NCBI RefSeq assembly: GCF_015356865.1
Contig: NZ_JAAFZA010000012.1
Coordinates: 1-64,000 of the forward strand
Reading direction: 5' to 3'
Length of the DNA stretch: 64,000 bases
From: Catenulispora pinisilvae
GTDB taxonomy: Bacteria > Actinomycetota > Actinomycetes > Streptomycetales > Catenulisporaceae
This document shows positions 17,013 to 25,272 of the stretch, piece by piece. Below the pieces are notes generated by a model. The model was not told where the DNA came from. It ran no database searches and saw only the letters and a list, made by a program, of their open reading frames with translations. Each line of letters starts with the position of its first letter. Positions within the stretch are counted from its first letter, which is position 1. A program made the position numbers and the translations under genes.

Positions 17013-18638
17013 ATGCTCTGTGGGCTGGCCGGCCAGCATGACGACGATCCGGTGACGTTTCGGGTCGAAGAGGCGGCGAGAGAACTTGGGATGTCGCGAG
17101 CGCAGCTGTACCGCCGAATCAAAGCTGGAGAGATCGCGACCCAAGGCGAGGGGCGTTCGCGTCGCATCTCCGAACAAGCGATTGCGGACTTCATGGCTGG
17201 CAGTGGAGGACTCGACGGGCCGAAACGGGAGAGTGTTCCAGCAACCGGGGCGAAGCGGTCAGTTTCGGCGACGTCCAAGGCCAAGGGCAGGCGGGGCACA
17301 CCGCGCCGTCGTCCGGAGGGTACTCGGGTGCCCAACGGTGAGAACTCGATCTACTTCAGTGAGACCGATCAGAGCTGGCATGGGTGGGTGACCGTCGGTG
17401 TCCTGAAGGACGGCAGCCCGGATCGGCGGCATCGGATGTCCAAGAGCGAGAAGGCGCTCCGCAAGAAGGTTAAAGAGCTGACGAAGGCCCGAGATGAGGG
17501 CGCGATCCGAGAGGCCGGGCGGCGCTGGAGGGCTGGCGACTGGCTGATCCACTGGGTGGAGAACGTTGTCCCGCTTCAGGTACGAGACTCGACGACCGAG
17601 GGCTACCGGACCGATGTGTATAAGCACCTCGTTCCGGGGCTGTCGAAACACTGGCTCGACGCGGTGCCGCCGGAGTGGTTCGAAGGCCTCTACCTGACGA
17701 TGATGCAGAACGGAGCCAAGCCGGCGACGGCACATCACGTTCACCGAACAGCACGGACGGCTTGGGGAGTGGCTTGTGCACGTGGCCACACATCGAAGAA
17801 CCCTGTTGCGCTTGCGAAGCCTCCGCGGATCGAGGAAGAGGAGATCGAGCCCTACAGCCTTGAGGAGGTGCAGCTTCTCCTAGGAGCGGCTATGGAGCGT
17901 CGGAACGGACTGCGGTGGGTTCTCGCGCTCGTCTTCGGACTGAGGCAGGGCGAGGCGCTTGGGTTGAAGTGGGAGGACTTCGATCTGGACATCGTTGGCG
18001 AGGAAGGGTTTCGCGTTCGTCGCAATCGGCTTCGTCCGCGATACGCCCATGGATGCTCTGAGCCCTGCCAAAGGCCGTACGCCGGTCACTGTCCTGCCCG
18101 TATCTCCAAGAGGCCCAAGACGGGTCCGGTGAAGTCGAAAGCCGGCCGCCGCTCGTGGGCGCTCCCCGGGCCGATCGCTGTCGTCGTCCGCATGCATCGC
18201 GTGGCGCAGGAGGAAGAGCGTGTAGCGGCGGGTGACCGGTGGCTGGACGAGGGTTGGGTTATCGCGACCGAGAACGGCGACGCGGTGAACCCGCGGAACG
18301 ACTGGGCTGAATGGAAGGAACTGCTTCGGGAGACAGGGCTCCGAGACGGCCGTCTGCATGATGCCCGCCATACCGCAGCGACCCTTCTGCTGCGCGCCGG
18401 GATCGTCGAGCGCACGACCCAGTCCCTCATGGGGTGGGGAGACACGCGGAACGCTCAGCGCTATCAGCACGTGACCGGTGTGATCCAGCGAGACGCTGCT
18501 TCGCGTGTAGGAACGCTCTTGTGGGGTGTCGGCGAGTTGGCCCCGAGTCCGTCTCAGTTGGCGATCAAACCGTCTCAAACTGTCTCAGGAGAGCTATCTG
18601 CAACTGGAAGCGCAACTGAGACGGATCAGTCGCACTGA
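17013..18638 (+). CDS. Tyrosine integrase with N-terminal excisionase-like HTH fusion
   Basis: 541 aa. Residues about 12-65 (FRVEEAARELGMSRAQLYRR...RRISEQAIADFMAG) form an extra HTH_17 domain; a basic linker follows, then an arm-binding/SAM-like domain (about 160-260) and the catalytic domain with Arg in FGLRQGEALGL, HDARH in the His-x-x-Arg box, WGDT and Tyr in RYQHVT. Start ATG follows AAGGAG about 12 nt upstream. It lies immediately next to the tRNA-Ser target. The HTH fusion is unusual because a separate Xis gene is also present. Confidence 0.9.
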   Translation: MLCGLAGQHDDDPVTFRVEEAARELGMSRAQLYRRIKAGEIATQGEGRSRRISEQAIADFMAGSGGLDGPKRESVPATGAKRSVSATSKAKGRRGTPRRRPEGTRVPNGENSIYFSETDQSWHGWVTVGVLKDGSPDRRHRMSKSEKALRKKVKELTKARDEGAIREAGRRWRAGDWLIHWVENVVPLQVRDSTTEGYRTDVYKHLVPGLSKHWLDAVPPEWFEGLYLTMMQNGAKPATAHHVHRTARTAWGVACARGHTSKNPVALAKPPRIEEEEIEPYSLEEVQLLLGAAMERRNGLRWVLALVFGLRQGEALGLKWEDFDLDIVGEEGFRVRRNRLRPRYAHGCSEPCQRPYAGHCPARISKRPKTGPVKSKAGRRSWALPGPIAVVVRMHRVAQEEERVAAGDRWLDEGWVIATENGDAVNPRNDWAEWKELLRETGLRDGRLHDARHTAATLLLRAGIVERTTQSLMGWGDTRNAQRYQHVTGVIQRDAASRVGTLLWGVGELAPSPSQLAIKPSQTVSGELSATGSATETDQSH

Positions 18639-18653
18639 CGTGCCAAGACGAGA

Positions 18654-18697
18654 AGCAGCCCCTGCCCTGCGTTTCCGCAGCTCAGGGGCTGTTTTTA
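18654..18697 (+). terminator. Integrase terminator
   Basis: CAGCCCCTG and CAGGGGCTG arms followed by TTTTT, in the 62 bp between the integrase stop and the tRNA-Ser 3' end. Good rho-independent terminator shape for plus-strand transcription; it would prevent integrase transcription from running antisense into the tRNA. Confidence 0.75.
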
Positions 18698-18700
18698 AAG

Positions 18701-18785
18701 CGGTGACGGTGGGATTTGAACCCACGGAGGCTTGCACCTCACACGCTTTCGAGGCGTGCTCCTTAGGCCGCTCGGACACGTCACC
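18701..18785 (-). tRNA. tRNA-Ser (anticodon CGA)
   Basis: 85-nt class II tRNA on the minus strand. Acceptor stem GGTGACG pairs with CGTCACC, discriminator G. The anticodon loop reads CTCGAAA in a GCACG(C)/GCGTG(T) stem, giving CGA for UCG codons; a long variable arm and the T-loop TTCAAAT are present. CCA is not encoded. Its 3' end faces the integrase and is the likely attachment site of the left element; the gene is intact. Confidence 0.95.
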
Positions 18786-18821
18786 GTGGGATACCTTACC
18801 GGATCTGGGGGCGTGGCTCGG

Positions 18822-19346
18822 TCACTTTTGGCGGCGGTGGTCGAAGAAGTGGTCGAGGGCGGCTTTGCACTCGGGTTCGAGGACGCCGGGGACGACTTCG
18901 GGGCTGTGGTTGAGGCGGGGGTCTCGGAGGACGTCGTGGAGGGAGCCTGCGGCTCCTGCTTTGGGGTCCCAGGCGCCGAAGATGACGCGGGTGAGGCGGG
19001 ATAGGACGATGGCGCCGGCGCACATGGTGCAGGGTTCGAGGGTGACGACCAGGGTGCAGTCGGTGAGGCGCCAGTCTTTGGTGTGTGGTTCGGGGTCGGT
19101 TTGTGGTGCCCCTTGTGCTCTTTGGTGCTGGAGGGCTTGGGCTGCTGCTCGGATCGCCACTATCTCGGCGTGGCCGGTGGGGTCGCCTTCGGCTTCGCGG
19201 GTGTTGCGGCCGGTGGCGATGACGGTGCCGGTGGGGTCGAGGATGACGGCTCCGATGGGGACGTCGCCGGTGGCCTCGGCGGCGGCTGCTTCGGCCAGGG
19301 CCAGGCGCATCCAGGGTTCGTAGCGGCGCTGGGTGGGCGTGGTCAT
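18822..19346 (-). CDS. tadA: tRNA-specific adenosine deaminase / nucleoside deaminase TadA
   Basis: 174 aa from ATG 19346; an in-frame GTG at 19415 would give 197 aa, and neither start has a strong SD. Zinc-dependent cytidine-deaminase fold with GHAEIVAIR (zinc His, catalytic Glu) and LEPCTMCAGAI (two zinc Cys), and the TadA signature GAWDPKAGAAGS. Converts A34 to inosine in tRNA-Arg(ACG). Housekeeping gene directly downstream of tRNA-Ser on the same strand. Confidence 0.88.
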   Translation of the reverse strand: MTTPTQRRYEPWMRLALAEAAAAEATGDVPIGAVILDPTGTVIATGRNTREAEGDPTGHAEIVAIRAAAQALQHQRAQGAPQTDPEPHTKDWRLTDCTLVVTLEPCTMCAGAIVLSRLTRVIFGAWDPKAGAAGSLHDVLRDPRLNHSPEVVPGVLEPECKAALDHFFDHRRQK

Positions 19347-19537
19347 GGGTCCAGTGTGGTCGGTCGGCGGGGCTTGGACGTCATCGGCCGGTGTGTGGGG
19401 TGTGACTGATGCCACACGCGATGAGCCTCACAAAAAGCGCCGGTTGGTGGGGAGGTGGAAGGAGCTGAGCCGCTCCCGGTCGAGCCCCGAGACCGCGGGC
19501 CCGAGGGCTGCGCTTCGAACCGCCGAAGCCCGAACCT

Positions 19538-19738
19538 CTAGTAGAAGAACGTCCGCAGCAGTTGCTGCTGCCTGAGCCGCGCCATCCGCGCCCGGCGCGG
19601 GGCGACGCGCTCGCGCAGGCGCTGGGCCTCGGCCAGGTCGGCGAGGAAGTCTTCGCGACGGCGCTTGCGGTCGCGGGCCTCGCGCGGCGCTGGTGCGGGC
19701 TGCGGTCGTGGTTGCGGCTGGTCTGCGGGCATCTGCAT
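19538..19738 (-). CDS. Small basic conserved-looking protein
   Basis: 66 aa: Pro/Gln-rich N-terminus, then a highly charged helix ([20 protein letters not shown]) and a basic C-terminus ending RTFFY. Good SD-like GGGAAGG ahead of ATG. Short ORFs with a similar basic tail ending in an aromatic motif are known next to upp/tadA in related actinomycetes, as far as I recall. Function unknown. Divergent from upp. Confidence 0.5.
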   Translation of the reverse strand: MQMPADQPQPRPQPAPAPREARDRKRRREDFLADLAEAQRLRERVAPRRARMARLRQQQLLRTFFY

Positions 19739-19874
19739 GTCACCGCCTTCCCGTTGCGCCGGTCTCCTTCCGGAAGCCGGCGGTTTGACCTTTTTGAGAG
19801 GTTACCTTGTCACCGTATGTGCTTGTCCAGTGCTTACCGGTGCAGTGCCCCGGCTCGTCGGATACCGTTTGCCC

Positions 19875-20528
19875 ATGCCCACCGTGTCCATTCATGTCGT
19901 CGACCACCCGCTCGTAGCTCACAAGCTGACGCTGCTGCGGGACGCGCGCACCGCCACCCCCACCTTCCGCTCGCTCGCCGACGAGTTGGTGACGCTCCTG
20001 GCCTACGAGGCCACCCGCAACGCGCAGGTGGAGCCGACCACGGTGGTCACGCCGGTCGCCGAGGCGCGCGGGGTCACCTTCAGCGGCCCGCGGCACCTCG
20101 TGGTCCCCGTGCTGCGGGCGGGCCTCGGCATGCTCGACGGCATGGTCCGCCTGCTCCCGACCGCCGAGGTCGGCTTCCTGGGCATGGTCCGCAACGAGGA
20201 CACGTTGCAGGCCTCCACCTACGCCACGCGCCTGCCGGAGCACCTCGCCGGCCGCCAGTGTTACCTCCTGGACCCGATGCTGGCCACCGGCGGCACGTTG
20301 ATCGCCGCGATCCGCCTGCTCGCCGAGCGCGGGGCGGCCTCGGTGACGGCCGTCTGTCTGCTCGCCGCGCCCGAAGGCGTCGCCGCCGTGCAGGAAGCGT
20401 TGTCCGGCCTCGACATTCCCGTGGCGATCGTCACGGCGGCCATCGACGAACGCCTCAACGAGAACGGCTACATCGTCCCGGGCCTCGGCGACGCTGGAGA
20501 CCGTCTCTACGGCACCGTCTCGGCCTAG
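19875..20528 (+). CDS. upp: Uracil phosphoribosyltransferase
   Basis: 217 aa, typical UPRTase length. PRPP-binding loop in [16 protein letters not shown], uracil-binding [16 protein letters not shown] at the C-terminus and the conserved [13 protein letters not shown] region. Salvages uracil to UMP in the cytoplasm. Start ATG gives the usual [20 protein letters not shown]-terminus; longer in-frame forms lack similarity. A tandem repeat begins at the stop codon. Confidence 0.93.
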   Translation: MPTVSIHVVDHPLVAHKLTLLRDARTATPTFRSLADELVTLLAYEATRNAQVEPTTVVTPVAEARGVTFSGPRHLVVPVLRAGLGMLDGMVRLLPTAEVGFLGMVRNEDTLQASTYATRLPEHLAGRQCYLLDPMLATGGTLIAAIRLLAERGAASVTAVCLLAAPEGVAAVQEALSGLDIPVAIVTAAIDERLNENGYIVPGLGDAGDRLYGTVSA

Positions 20529-20608
20529 AGAGGGTCGAGAGAGGGTCGAGAGAAGGCCTAGAGAAGCTCTAGAGAGGGTCTAGAGAAGCTCTGAGAAGGT
20601 CTAGAGAT
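20527..20608. repeat. 11-nt tandem repeat array after upp
   Basis: About seven imperfect 11-nt units of the form AGAGARGGTCT/AGAGAAGCTCT run head to tail from the upp stop codon (units start at 20527, 20538, 20549, 20560, 20571, 20582, 20593). Several junctions create TCTAGAGA palindromes. It lies in the upp 3' region, 36 nt before the terminator hairpin. Confidence 0.8.
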
Positions 20609-20643
20609 ACCAACTGAGGTTTGGGGTACCAGCAAGCCGAAAA

Positions 20644-20680
20644 ACGCCTGTGGGGCCGGTAGAACCGGCCCCACAGGCGT
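20644..20680. terminator. Perfect 17-bp bidirectional hairpin between upp and pntB
   Basis: Arms 20644-20660 and 20664-20680 are perfectly complementary (ACGCCTGTGGGGCCGGT) with a 3-nt loop, flanked by AAAA on the left. It sits between convergent genes and should stop transcription from both sides. Confidence 0.85.
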
Positions 20681-20710
20681 CTCCGCTACTTCCTATCCCC
20701 ACACACGCCC

Positions 20711-22099
20711 CTACTGCGTCTTAAGCGCCGCCAACACCTTCGCCATGCTCTCCTTCGCATCCCCGAACAACAGCGACGTGTTCTGCGCGTACAGCAACTC
20801 GTTCTCAACCCCGGCGAACCCGGGCCGCAACGACCGCTTGCAGAACACCACCTGCTGCGCCTGATCCACATCCAGGATCGGCATACCGGAGATCGGAGAA
20901 CCCGTAGGCTGCCGCGCCGCCGGGTTCACCACGTCGTTCGCCCCGATCACCACAGCCACGTCCGCCGAAGCCAACTCGGAGTTCGCGGCGTCCAGCTCCA
21001 GCAACGACTCGTAAGGCACGTTCGCCTCAGCCAGCAACACGTTCATATGCCCCGGCATTCGACCCGCGACCGGGTGGATCCCGTACGACACCTGCACCCC
21101 GCGCGACGTCAGCAGGTCCGCGACCTCACGCACCGTGTGCTGGGCCTGCGCGACCGCGAGCCCGTAGCCGGGGACGATGACCACCTTGCGTGCGTACCCG
21201 AGCAGGATGGCGACGTCCTCCGGCGAGGAAGTCCGCACCGGCCGCGGGGCGCCGTCGCCGCTCGCCGCAGGACCGCCGGCCGTGGCCGTGAAGGCTCCGA
21301 ACAGTGTCCCGGTCAGCGGACGTCCCATGGCGGCGGCCATCATCCGGGTCAGCAGGGTCCCGGACGCGCCGACCAGCGTGCCGGCGATCACCAGAAGGGT
21401 GTTGTCGAGCACGTAGCCGCTGGCGGCGACGGTGAGGCCGGTGAACGCGTTCAGCAGCGAGATCACGATCGGCACGTCCGCGCCGCCGACCGGCAGTACG
21501 AACAGCACGCCGAAGGCCAGCGCCACGAGTGCCAACAGCACCATCAGCACGGTGCTCGGCCACGGCACGAGGAACACCCCGAGCAGTACGCTGGCCGCCG
21601 CGACCCCTATCGTCAGCCAGCGTCCCGCCGGCAGCACCACGGGACGGGTCGTCATCAGCTCTTGCAGCTTGGCGAAGGTGATCAGCGATCCGGAGAAGGA
21701 CACCGCGCCGACCAGGATGGTGAACGCGGTCGCCGCCAGGTTCGCGGTGGCCGCGTGCGAGATGTCCTTGCCGGGCCGCAGGAATTCCACGGCGGCCACC
21801 AGCGCCGCGGCTCCGCCGCCGACGCCGTTGAACAGCGCGACCAACTGCGGCATCGCGGTCATCCGCACCTGCCGGGCGGTCGGCAGGCCGATCGCGGCGC
21901 CGACCACGATCGCCCCGATGATCAGCCCCAGGTGCTTCAGATGCGGCGTGGTCAGGGCGACGATCACCGCCAGCGTGGCACCGCAGGCCCCGATCACGGT
22001 TCCCATACGCGCGGTGCGCGGTGCCGACAGACCCTTGAGGGTGAGGATGAAGCAGATCCCTGCGATCAGGTACGCGGTGTCCCGCCACGCGCTGCTCAC
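20711..22099 (-). CDS. pntB: NAD(P) transhydrogenase beta subunit
   Basis: 462 aa. Multiple membrane helices (about residues 1-270), then the NADP-binding domain III: GYGLAVAQAQHTVREVADLL, GIHPVAGRMPGHMNVLLAEA, VVIGANDVVNPAA and a C-terminal LFGDAKESM. With PntAA/PntAB it couples hydride transfer from NADH to NADP+ with proton translocation across the membrane. Start overlaps the pntAB stop by 4 nt. Confidence 0.95.
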   Translation of the reverse strand: MSSAWRDTAYLIAGICFILTLKGLSAPRTARMGTVIGACGATLAVIVALTTPHLKHLGLIIGAIVVGAAIGLPTARQVRMTAMPQLVALFNGVGGGAAALVAAVEFLRPGKDISHAATANLAATAFTILVGAVSFSGSLITFAKLQELMTTRPVVLPAGRWLTIGVAAASVLLGVFLVPWPSTVLMVLLALVALAFGVLFVLPVGGADVPIVISLLNAFTGLTVAASGYVLDNTLLVIAGTLVGASGTLLTRMMAAAMGRPLTGTLFGAFTATAGGPAASGDGAPRPVRTSSPEDVAILLGYARKVVIVPGYGLAVAQAQHTVREVADLLTSRGVQVSYGIHPVAGRMPGHMNVLLAEANVPYESLLELDAANSELASADVAVVIGANDVVNPAARQPTGSPISGMPILDVDQAQQVVFCKRSLRPGFAGVENELLYAQNTSLLFGDAKESMAKVLAALKTQ

Positions 22100-22524
22100 T
22101 TGGCGCCCTTCCCGGAGGAAGCGCCGGGACCCGACGACGCCGAGGAGGCCGAGGGCGCCGCGGCAGCCGCCGCCCCGGCACCGGACCCAGAACCGCCGCC
22201 GGACCCAGCCCTGGAACCGCCACCGGACCCCGGATCGCCGGGAGCCCGCCTAGGTTTCGCGAACATCCCCAGCATCCGGTCGGTCACCGCGAACCCGCCG
22301 ACCATGTTGACCGTGGCCAGCACGATCGCCAGCAGCCCGATCACCAACTGCACGTTGGAGGTCGTGGAGCCGGTGGCGATGATCGCGCCGACCAGGATCA
22401 CGCCGTGCACCGCGTTGGCGCCGGACATCAACGGGGTGTGCAGGATCGAGGAGACCTTGGAGATGACCTCGAAGCCGAGGAAGACGGCCAGCACGAAGAC
22501 CGTCAACCACGCTGTGGAACTCAT
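22096..22524 (-). CDS. pntAB: NAD(P) transhydrogenase alpha subunit, membrane part
   Basis: 142 aa. Three hydrophobic helices with FLGFEVISKVSSILHTPLMSGANAVHGV and MVGGFAVTDRMLGMF, the conserved domain II portion of the alpha subunit. The C-terminal tail (about 95-142) is a Gly/Ser/Ala low-complexity extension, longer than usual. Overlaps pntAA and pntB by 4 nt each: one translation-coupled operon. Confidence 0.93.
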   Translation of the reverse strand: MSSTAWLTVFVLAVFLGFEVISKVSSILHTPLMSGANAVHGVILVGAIIATGSTTSNVQLVIGLLAIVLATVNMVGGFAVTDRMLGMFAKPRRAPGDPGSGGGSRAGSGGGSGSGAGAAAAAAPSASSASSGPGASSGKGAK

Positions 22525-23639
22525 CTGAACTCACCCTTCAGCAGCACGCAGCACGCGGCGGCGATCTCGTCGGCGGCGATGCCCTCGGGAGTTGATACAA
22601 GCACTCCGTCCTGGCAGATGGCCAGGACGAAGGCCGACATGTTCGTGCCGTACAGCCGGGAGGCGTGCGCGGCGAGCTGGCTGGGCATGTTGCGGCCGCC
22701 GTGGACCAGCACGCCGTGGTGCCGGATGTCCTCACCGGGCCGCGACACCTCGCAGTTGCCGCCGTTGGGGTTGTCCGCGGCCAGGTCGACGATCACCGAT
22801 CCGGTCCGCATCTTCTCCACCATCTGCGCGGTCACCAGCAGCGGGGCCGGCCGGCCGGGGACCGCGGCGGTGGTGATCACCGCGTCGGCGGCGGCCACGT
22901 ACGGTGCCAGGGCCTTGCGTTGCCGGTCGGCGGCGTCGGTGGCCTGCTCGCTGGCGTAACCGCCGCTGGCAGAGGTCTGACTTTCGATGTCCAAGCTGAT
23001 CGCCTTGGCGCCCAGCGAGCGGATCTCCTCGGCCGCGGCGGCGCGCACGTCGTACGCCTCCACCACCGCGCCCAGCCGCTTGGCCGTGGCGATGGCTTGC
23101 AGACCGGCCACCCCGGCGCCCAGGACCAGGACCTTCGCCGGCGGCACGGTCCCGGCCGCCGTCATCAGCAGGGGGAAGAAACGGGGCAGCCGTTCGGCGG
23201 CGATCAGGCCGGCCCGGTAGCCGGCCACCATGGCCTGGGAGGACAGGGCGTCCATGGACTGCGCGCGGGTGATGCGGGGGAGCAGTTCCAGGGCGAAGAA
23301 GGAGGCGTGCCGGTCCACCAGGACGCCGGCCGGGCCGCGGCCGTCCTTGGGAGAGGACAGGCCGACCACCGCCGTGCCGGGCCTGAGTTTGGCGGCAGTC
23401 TGCTGATCGAGTTGACCGACGGCGGCTAAGAGATCGATGTTTCCCAAAATTTCTTCCGGGCTTTTCGCGATCACGGCGCCCGCGGCGCGGTAGGCGTCGT
23501 CGTCCTCGTCGGAGGCCAGACCCGCACCGGACTGGACGTACACGCTGTGACCGGCCGCGATCAGGCGTCCCGCGGACTCGGGGGTGAGCGCCACCCGGCG
23601 CTCAAAAGGGGCGGTTTCGGTCAAGACACCGATCTGCAT
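22521..23639 (-). CDS. pntAA: NAD(P) transhydrogenase alpha subunit, NAD-binding part
   Basis: 372 aa. Alanine dehydrogenase/PNT fold: N-terminal GVLTETAPFERRVALTPESA, then VLVLGAGVAGLQAIATAKRLGAVVEAYDVR (NAD-binding Rossmann, residues about 165-195) and AVITTAAVPGRPAPLLVTAQMV. First gene of the pntAA-pntAB-pntB operon; the soluble domain I of the transhydrogenase. The promoter should lie in the 226 bp shared with the divergent small membrane protein gene. Confidence 0.95.
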   Translation of the reverse strand: MQIGVLTETAPFERRVALTPESAGRLIAAGHSVYVQSGAGLASDEDDDAYRAAGAVIAKSPEEILGNIDLLAAVGQLDQQTAAKLRPGTAVVGLSSPKDGRGPAGVLVDRHASFFALELLPRITRAQSMDALSSQAMVAGYRAGLIAAERLPRFFPLLMTAAGTVPPAKVLVLGAGVAGLQAIATAKRLGAVVEAYDVRAAAAEEIRSLGAKAISLDIESQTSASGGYASEQATDAADRQRKALAPYVAAADAVITTAAVPGRPAPLLVTAQMVEKMRTGSVIVDLAADNPNGGNCEVSRPGEDIRHHGVLVHGGRNMPSQLAAHASRLYGTNMSAFVLAICQDGVLVSTPEGIAADEIAAACCVLLKGEFR

Positions 23640-23865
23640 GCGATCAACCTAGCCGGGGAATGCAGCGTATGTGTGCCCCCTGACACAGAAGTCCACTGAG
23701 TCGTTATGGTCAGCCTTGGTCCCGGACACGGCCAAAACCGTCGGTCCGGGCTAGGCTTTGACACAGTGGGGAAGCTGTTAGGTAAGAGTGAACCGGGAAC
23801 GCCTCGCATGATGCTGACTTCCGGTCGCGCGGCACCTCGACCGTCCAGATGTAAGGGGATCTGAC

Positions 23866-24030
23866 GTGAAACTCAAGCCGGCCGTGCAGTGGGGCATCGT
23901 GCTCTTCCTGATCTACTTCGTGGTCCAGAACCCGTCAGGGGCGGGCAACATCGCCCAGGGAGCGTTGAACTGGGTGGCCGGTGTCGGCCACACCCTCGGT
24001 GATACGTTCCACAACCTGGTTTCGAGCTGA
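23866..24030 (+). CDS. Small single-helix membrane protein
   Basis: 54 aa from GTG with AAGGGGA 7 nt upstream. VQWGIVLFLIYFVVQNPSG is one membrane helix near the N-terminus, followed by an amphipathic NIAQGALNWVAGVGHTLGDT segment. The gene ends 21 nt before the PH-domain gene, so the two are probably co-transcribed. Unrecognised; small proteins with this layout occur beside bacterial PH-domain genes in actinomycetes. Confidence 0.75.
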   Translation: MKLKPAVQWGIVLFLIYFVVQNPSGAGNIAQGALNWVAGVGHTLGDTFHNLVSS

Positions 24031-24051
24031 TCGGCGAGACGGTAACCCGAC

Positions 24052-24843
24052 GTGTCCGACTCATCGCCGCCGCTGTATGGGCGGATGCTGCTCAAACCGG
24101 AACTCGAGGGCCGCGCCAAGCGGTTCCTGGTCCCGGGTGAGCGACTGGTCATAGCGGTGCGCCATCATCTGGCCGCGATCATCATTCCGGTGCTGATCGC
24201 GGTGGTGCTGGCGCTGGCCGCCATGGGCATCGACATCTTCTCCACCCCCGGCGCCGGCAAGTTCCGGCTCGGCGCCTGGGCGGTGGCCGGGATCGCCTTC
24301 CTCTATATGGCCTGGAATCTCGCGGTGTGGAACGGGGACCTGCTGATCGTCACGAACAAGCGGATCCTGCACACCCACGGCGTGATCACCCGGTCCTACG
24401 ACGCCCTGCCGCTGGGCAAGGTCAACGACATGCGGGTGGAGCGGGATCTGTTGGGCCGGATCCTGGGCTACGGCCGGTTCAACGCCAAGGCGGTCGGCGA
24501 CGCCCCGTTGGGCCGGCGCGGGCTGGACTTCATCTCCCACGTCGAGGAGACGTGGCTGGAGATAAGCAACCTGTTGTACGGCCCGGGTGCCAAGTCCGGT
24601 CCGAAGGAGCCGCAGGAGGTCCGCGTCGTCGGCGCTGTCCTGCCGGACATGAACGGCGAACCGGTCGAGATAGTGCTGCCTCCGGTGTCCGTGAAGAGTC
24701 CGGCCGATGACGACAAGGCACACCCTGTGAACGCCGCCATGCTCCCGGTGCGGGTGTTCCGTGACGACAAGGGCGAGCGGGCGTTTGAGACCGACGTCAC
24801 AACCACGGGCAACAAACGTCGCAGGATTCGCTTTTTCCGCTAA
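24052..24843 (+). CDS. Bacterial PH-domain membrane protein
   Basis: 263 aa, GTG start. Two membrane helices (about residues 40-62 and 75-97), then a YdbT/YvbH-type bacterial PH domain (bPH_2): DLLIVTNKRILHTHGVITRSYDALPLGKVNDMRVERDLLGRILGYG (about 100-150). The C-terminus is polar and basic (NKRRRIRFFR). Cytoplasmic-face membrane protein of unknown role. Confidence 0.8.
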   Translation: MSDSSPPLYGRMLLKPELEGRAKRFLVPGERLVIAVRHHLAAIIIPVLIAVVLALAAMGIDIFSTPGAGKFRLGAWAVAGIAFLYMAWNLAVWNGDLLIVTNKRILHTHGVITRSYDALPLGKVNDMRVERDLLGRILGYGRFNAKAVGDAPLGRRGLDFISHVEETWLEISNLLYGPGAKSGPKEPQEVRVVGAVLPDMNGEPVEIVLPPVSVKSPADDDKAHPVNAAMLPVRVFRDDKGERAFETDVTTTGNKRRRIRFFR

Positions 24844-24862
24844 CCGGACATCAGTCGCTCTA

Positions 24863-24896
24863 GCCCAGGTCGCGCCCGAAAGCGGCGGGCCTGGGC
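24863..24896 (+). terminator. Terminator-like hairpin after PH-domain gene
   Basis: GCCCAGG (24863-24869) pairs with CCTGGGC (24890-24896) with an inner CGCC/GGCG extension; no T-run. Located 20 nt after the stop codon. Confidence 0.45.
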
Positions 24897-25049
24897 CAAC
24901 CGTGACGTTCACAGCGCGTCCACACCCCTGCCCGAAGCGTGGCCTGAATCTAAGCGTTCGCTGAACGAATCATGGACTTGTCACTTGTTAGGCAGACGGT
25001 GGGTGACTAACGTCCTCAGGGCTTCGCCGCTCCCAACGGACCGCCAGGT

Positions 25050-25241
25050 TCCGGGCGTCGGGGCACCGCCGAGTCCGCACACCACGCGGAGCCGGGGAAC
25101 CAGGTTCGTCGGCGTGGCCCACGCGAAGAGCGGGGGTGGCGCCATAGGGGTGAATCGGTCGGCGTGCACACGCCGTCATGTGTGTGCGTGCGACCGTAGG
25201 GCTACTTCTCGGCCCGAATCCGTCAGCTAACCCGGTAGGCG
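25050..25241 (+). promoter_or_regulatory. c-di-AMP riboswitch (ydaO/yuaA type)
   Basis: The leader of the NlpC/P60 gene carries the conserved ydaO blocks in order: GAGTCCGCACACCACGCGGA then GCCGGGGAACCA, GGGGTGAATC, and the 3' block GGCCCGAATCCGTCAGCTAACCCGGTAGGCG. This is the arrangement seen ahead of cell-wall hydrolase genes (rpf, NlpC/P60) in actinomycetes, where c-di-AMP binding reduces expression. Recognised by motif memory; the ends are approximate. Confidence 0.9.
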
Positions 25242-25272
25242 GACTAGGAGGAGACGGAGCTCAGAAGCTCGC

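Larger units (their letters stand above)
1..18700. mobile_element. T4SS-type integrative conjugative element (partial, left end off window)
   Basis: Inferred element boundary. The integrase gene ends 63 nt from the 3' end of tRNA-Ser and everything leftward is typical conjugative-element content: excisionase, VirB2/VirB6/PrgI/VirB4/VirD4 homologues, replication-relaxation protein, NlpC/P60 hydrolase and DUF2637 protein. The tRNA 3' end at 18701 is the expected attachment site, because tyrosine integrases commonly recombine there. No second copy of the tRNA-Ser 3' sequence was found between 1 and 18.6 kb, so the distal att site should lie left of the window. A relaxase gene is not visible and may also lie outside. 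Confidence 0.75.

Noticed and set aside
1-18700. Second copy of the tRNA-Ser 3' end marking the left att site
   Set aside because: No matching stretch was found by eye in this part; the site is probably outside the window.
21047-22528. 493-codon plus-strand ORF across pntB/pntAB
   Set aside because: His/Arg/Gly-rich translation typical of an antisense frame to well-recognised transhydrogenase genes.
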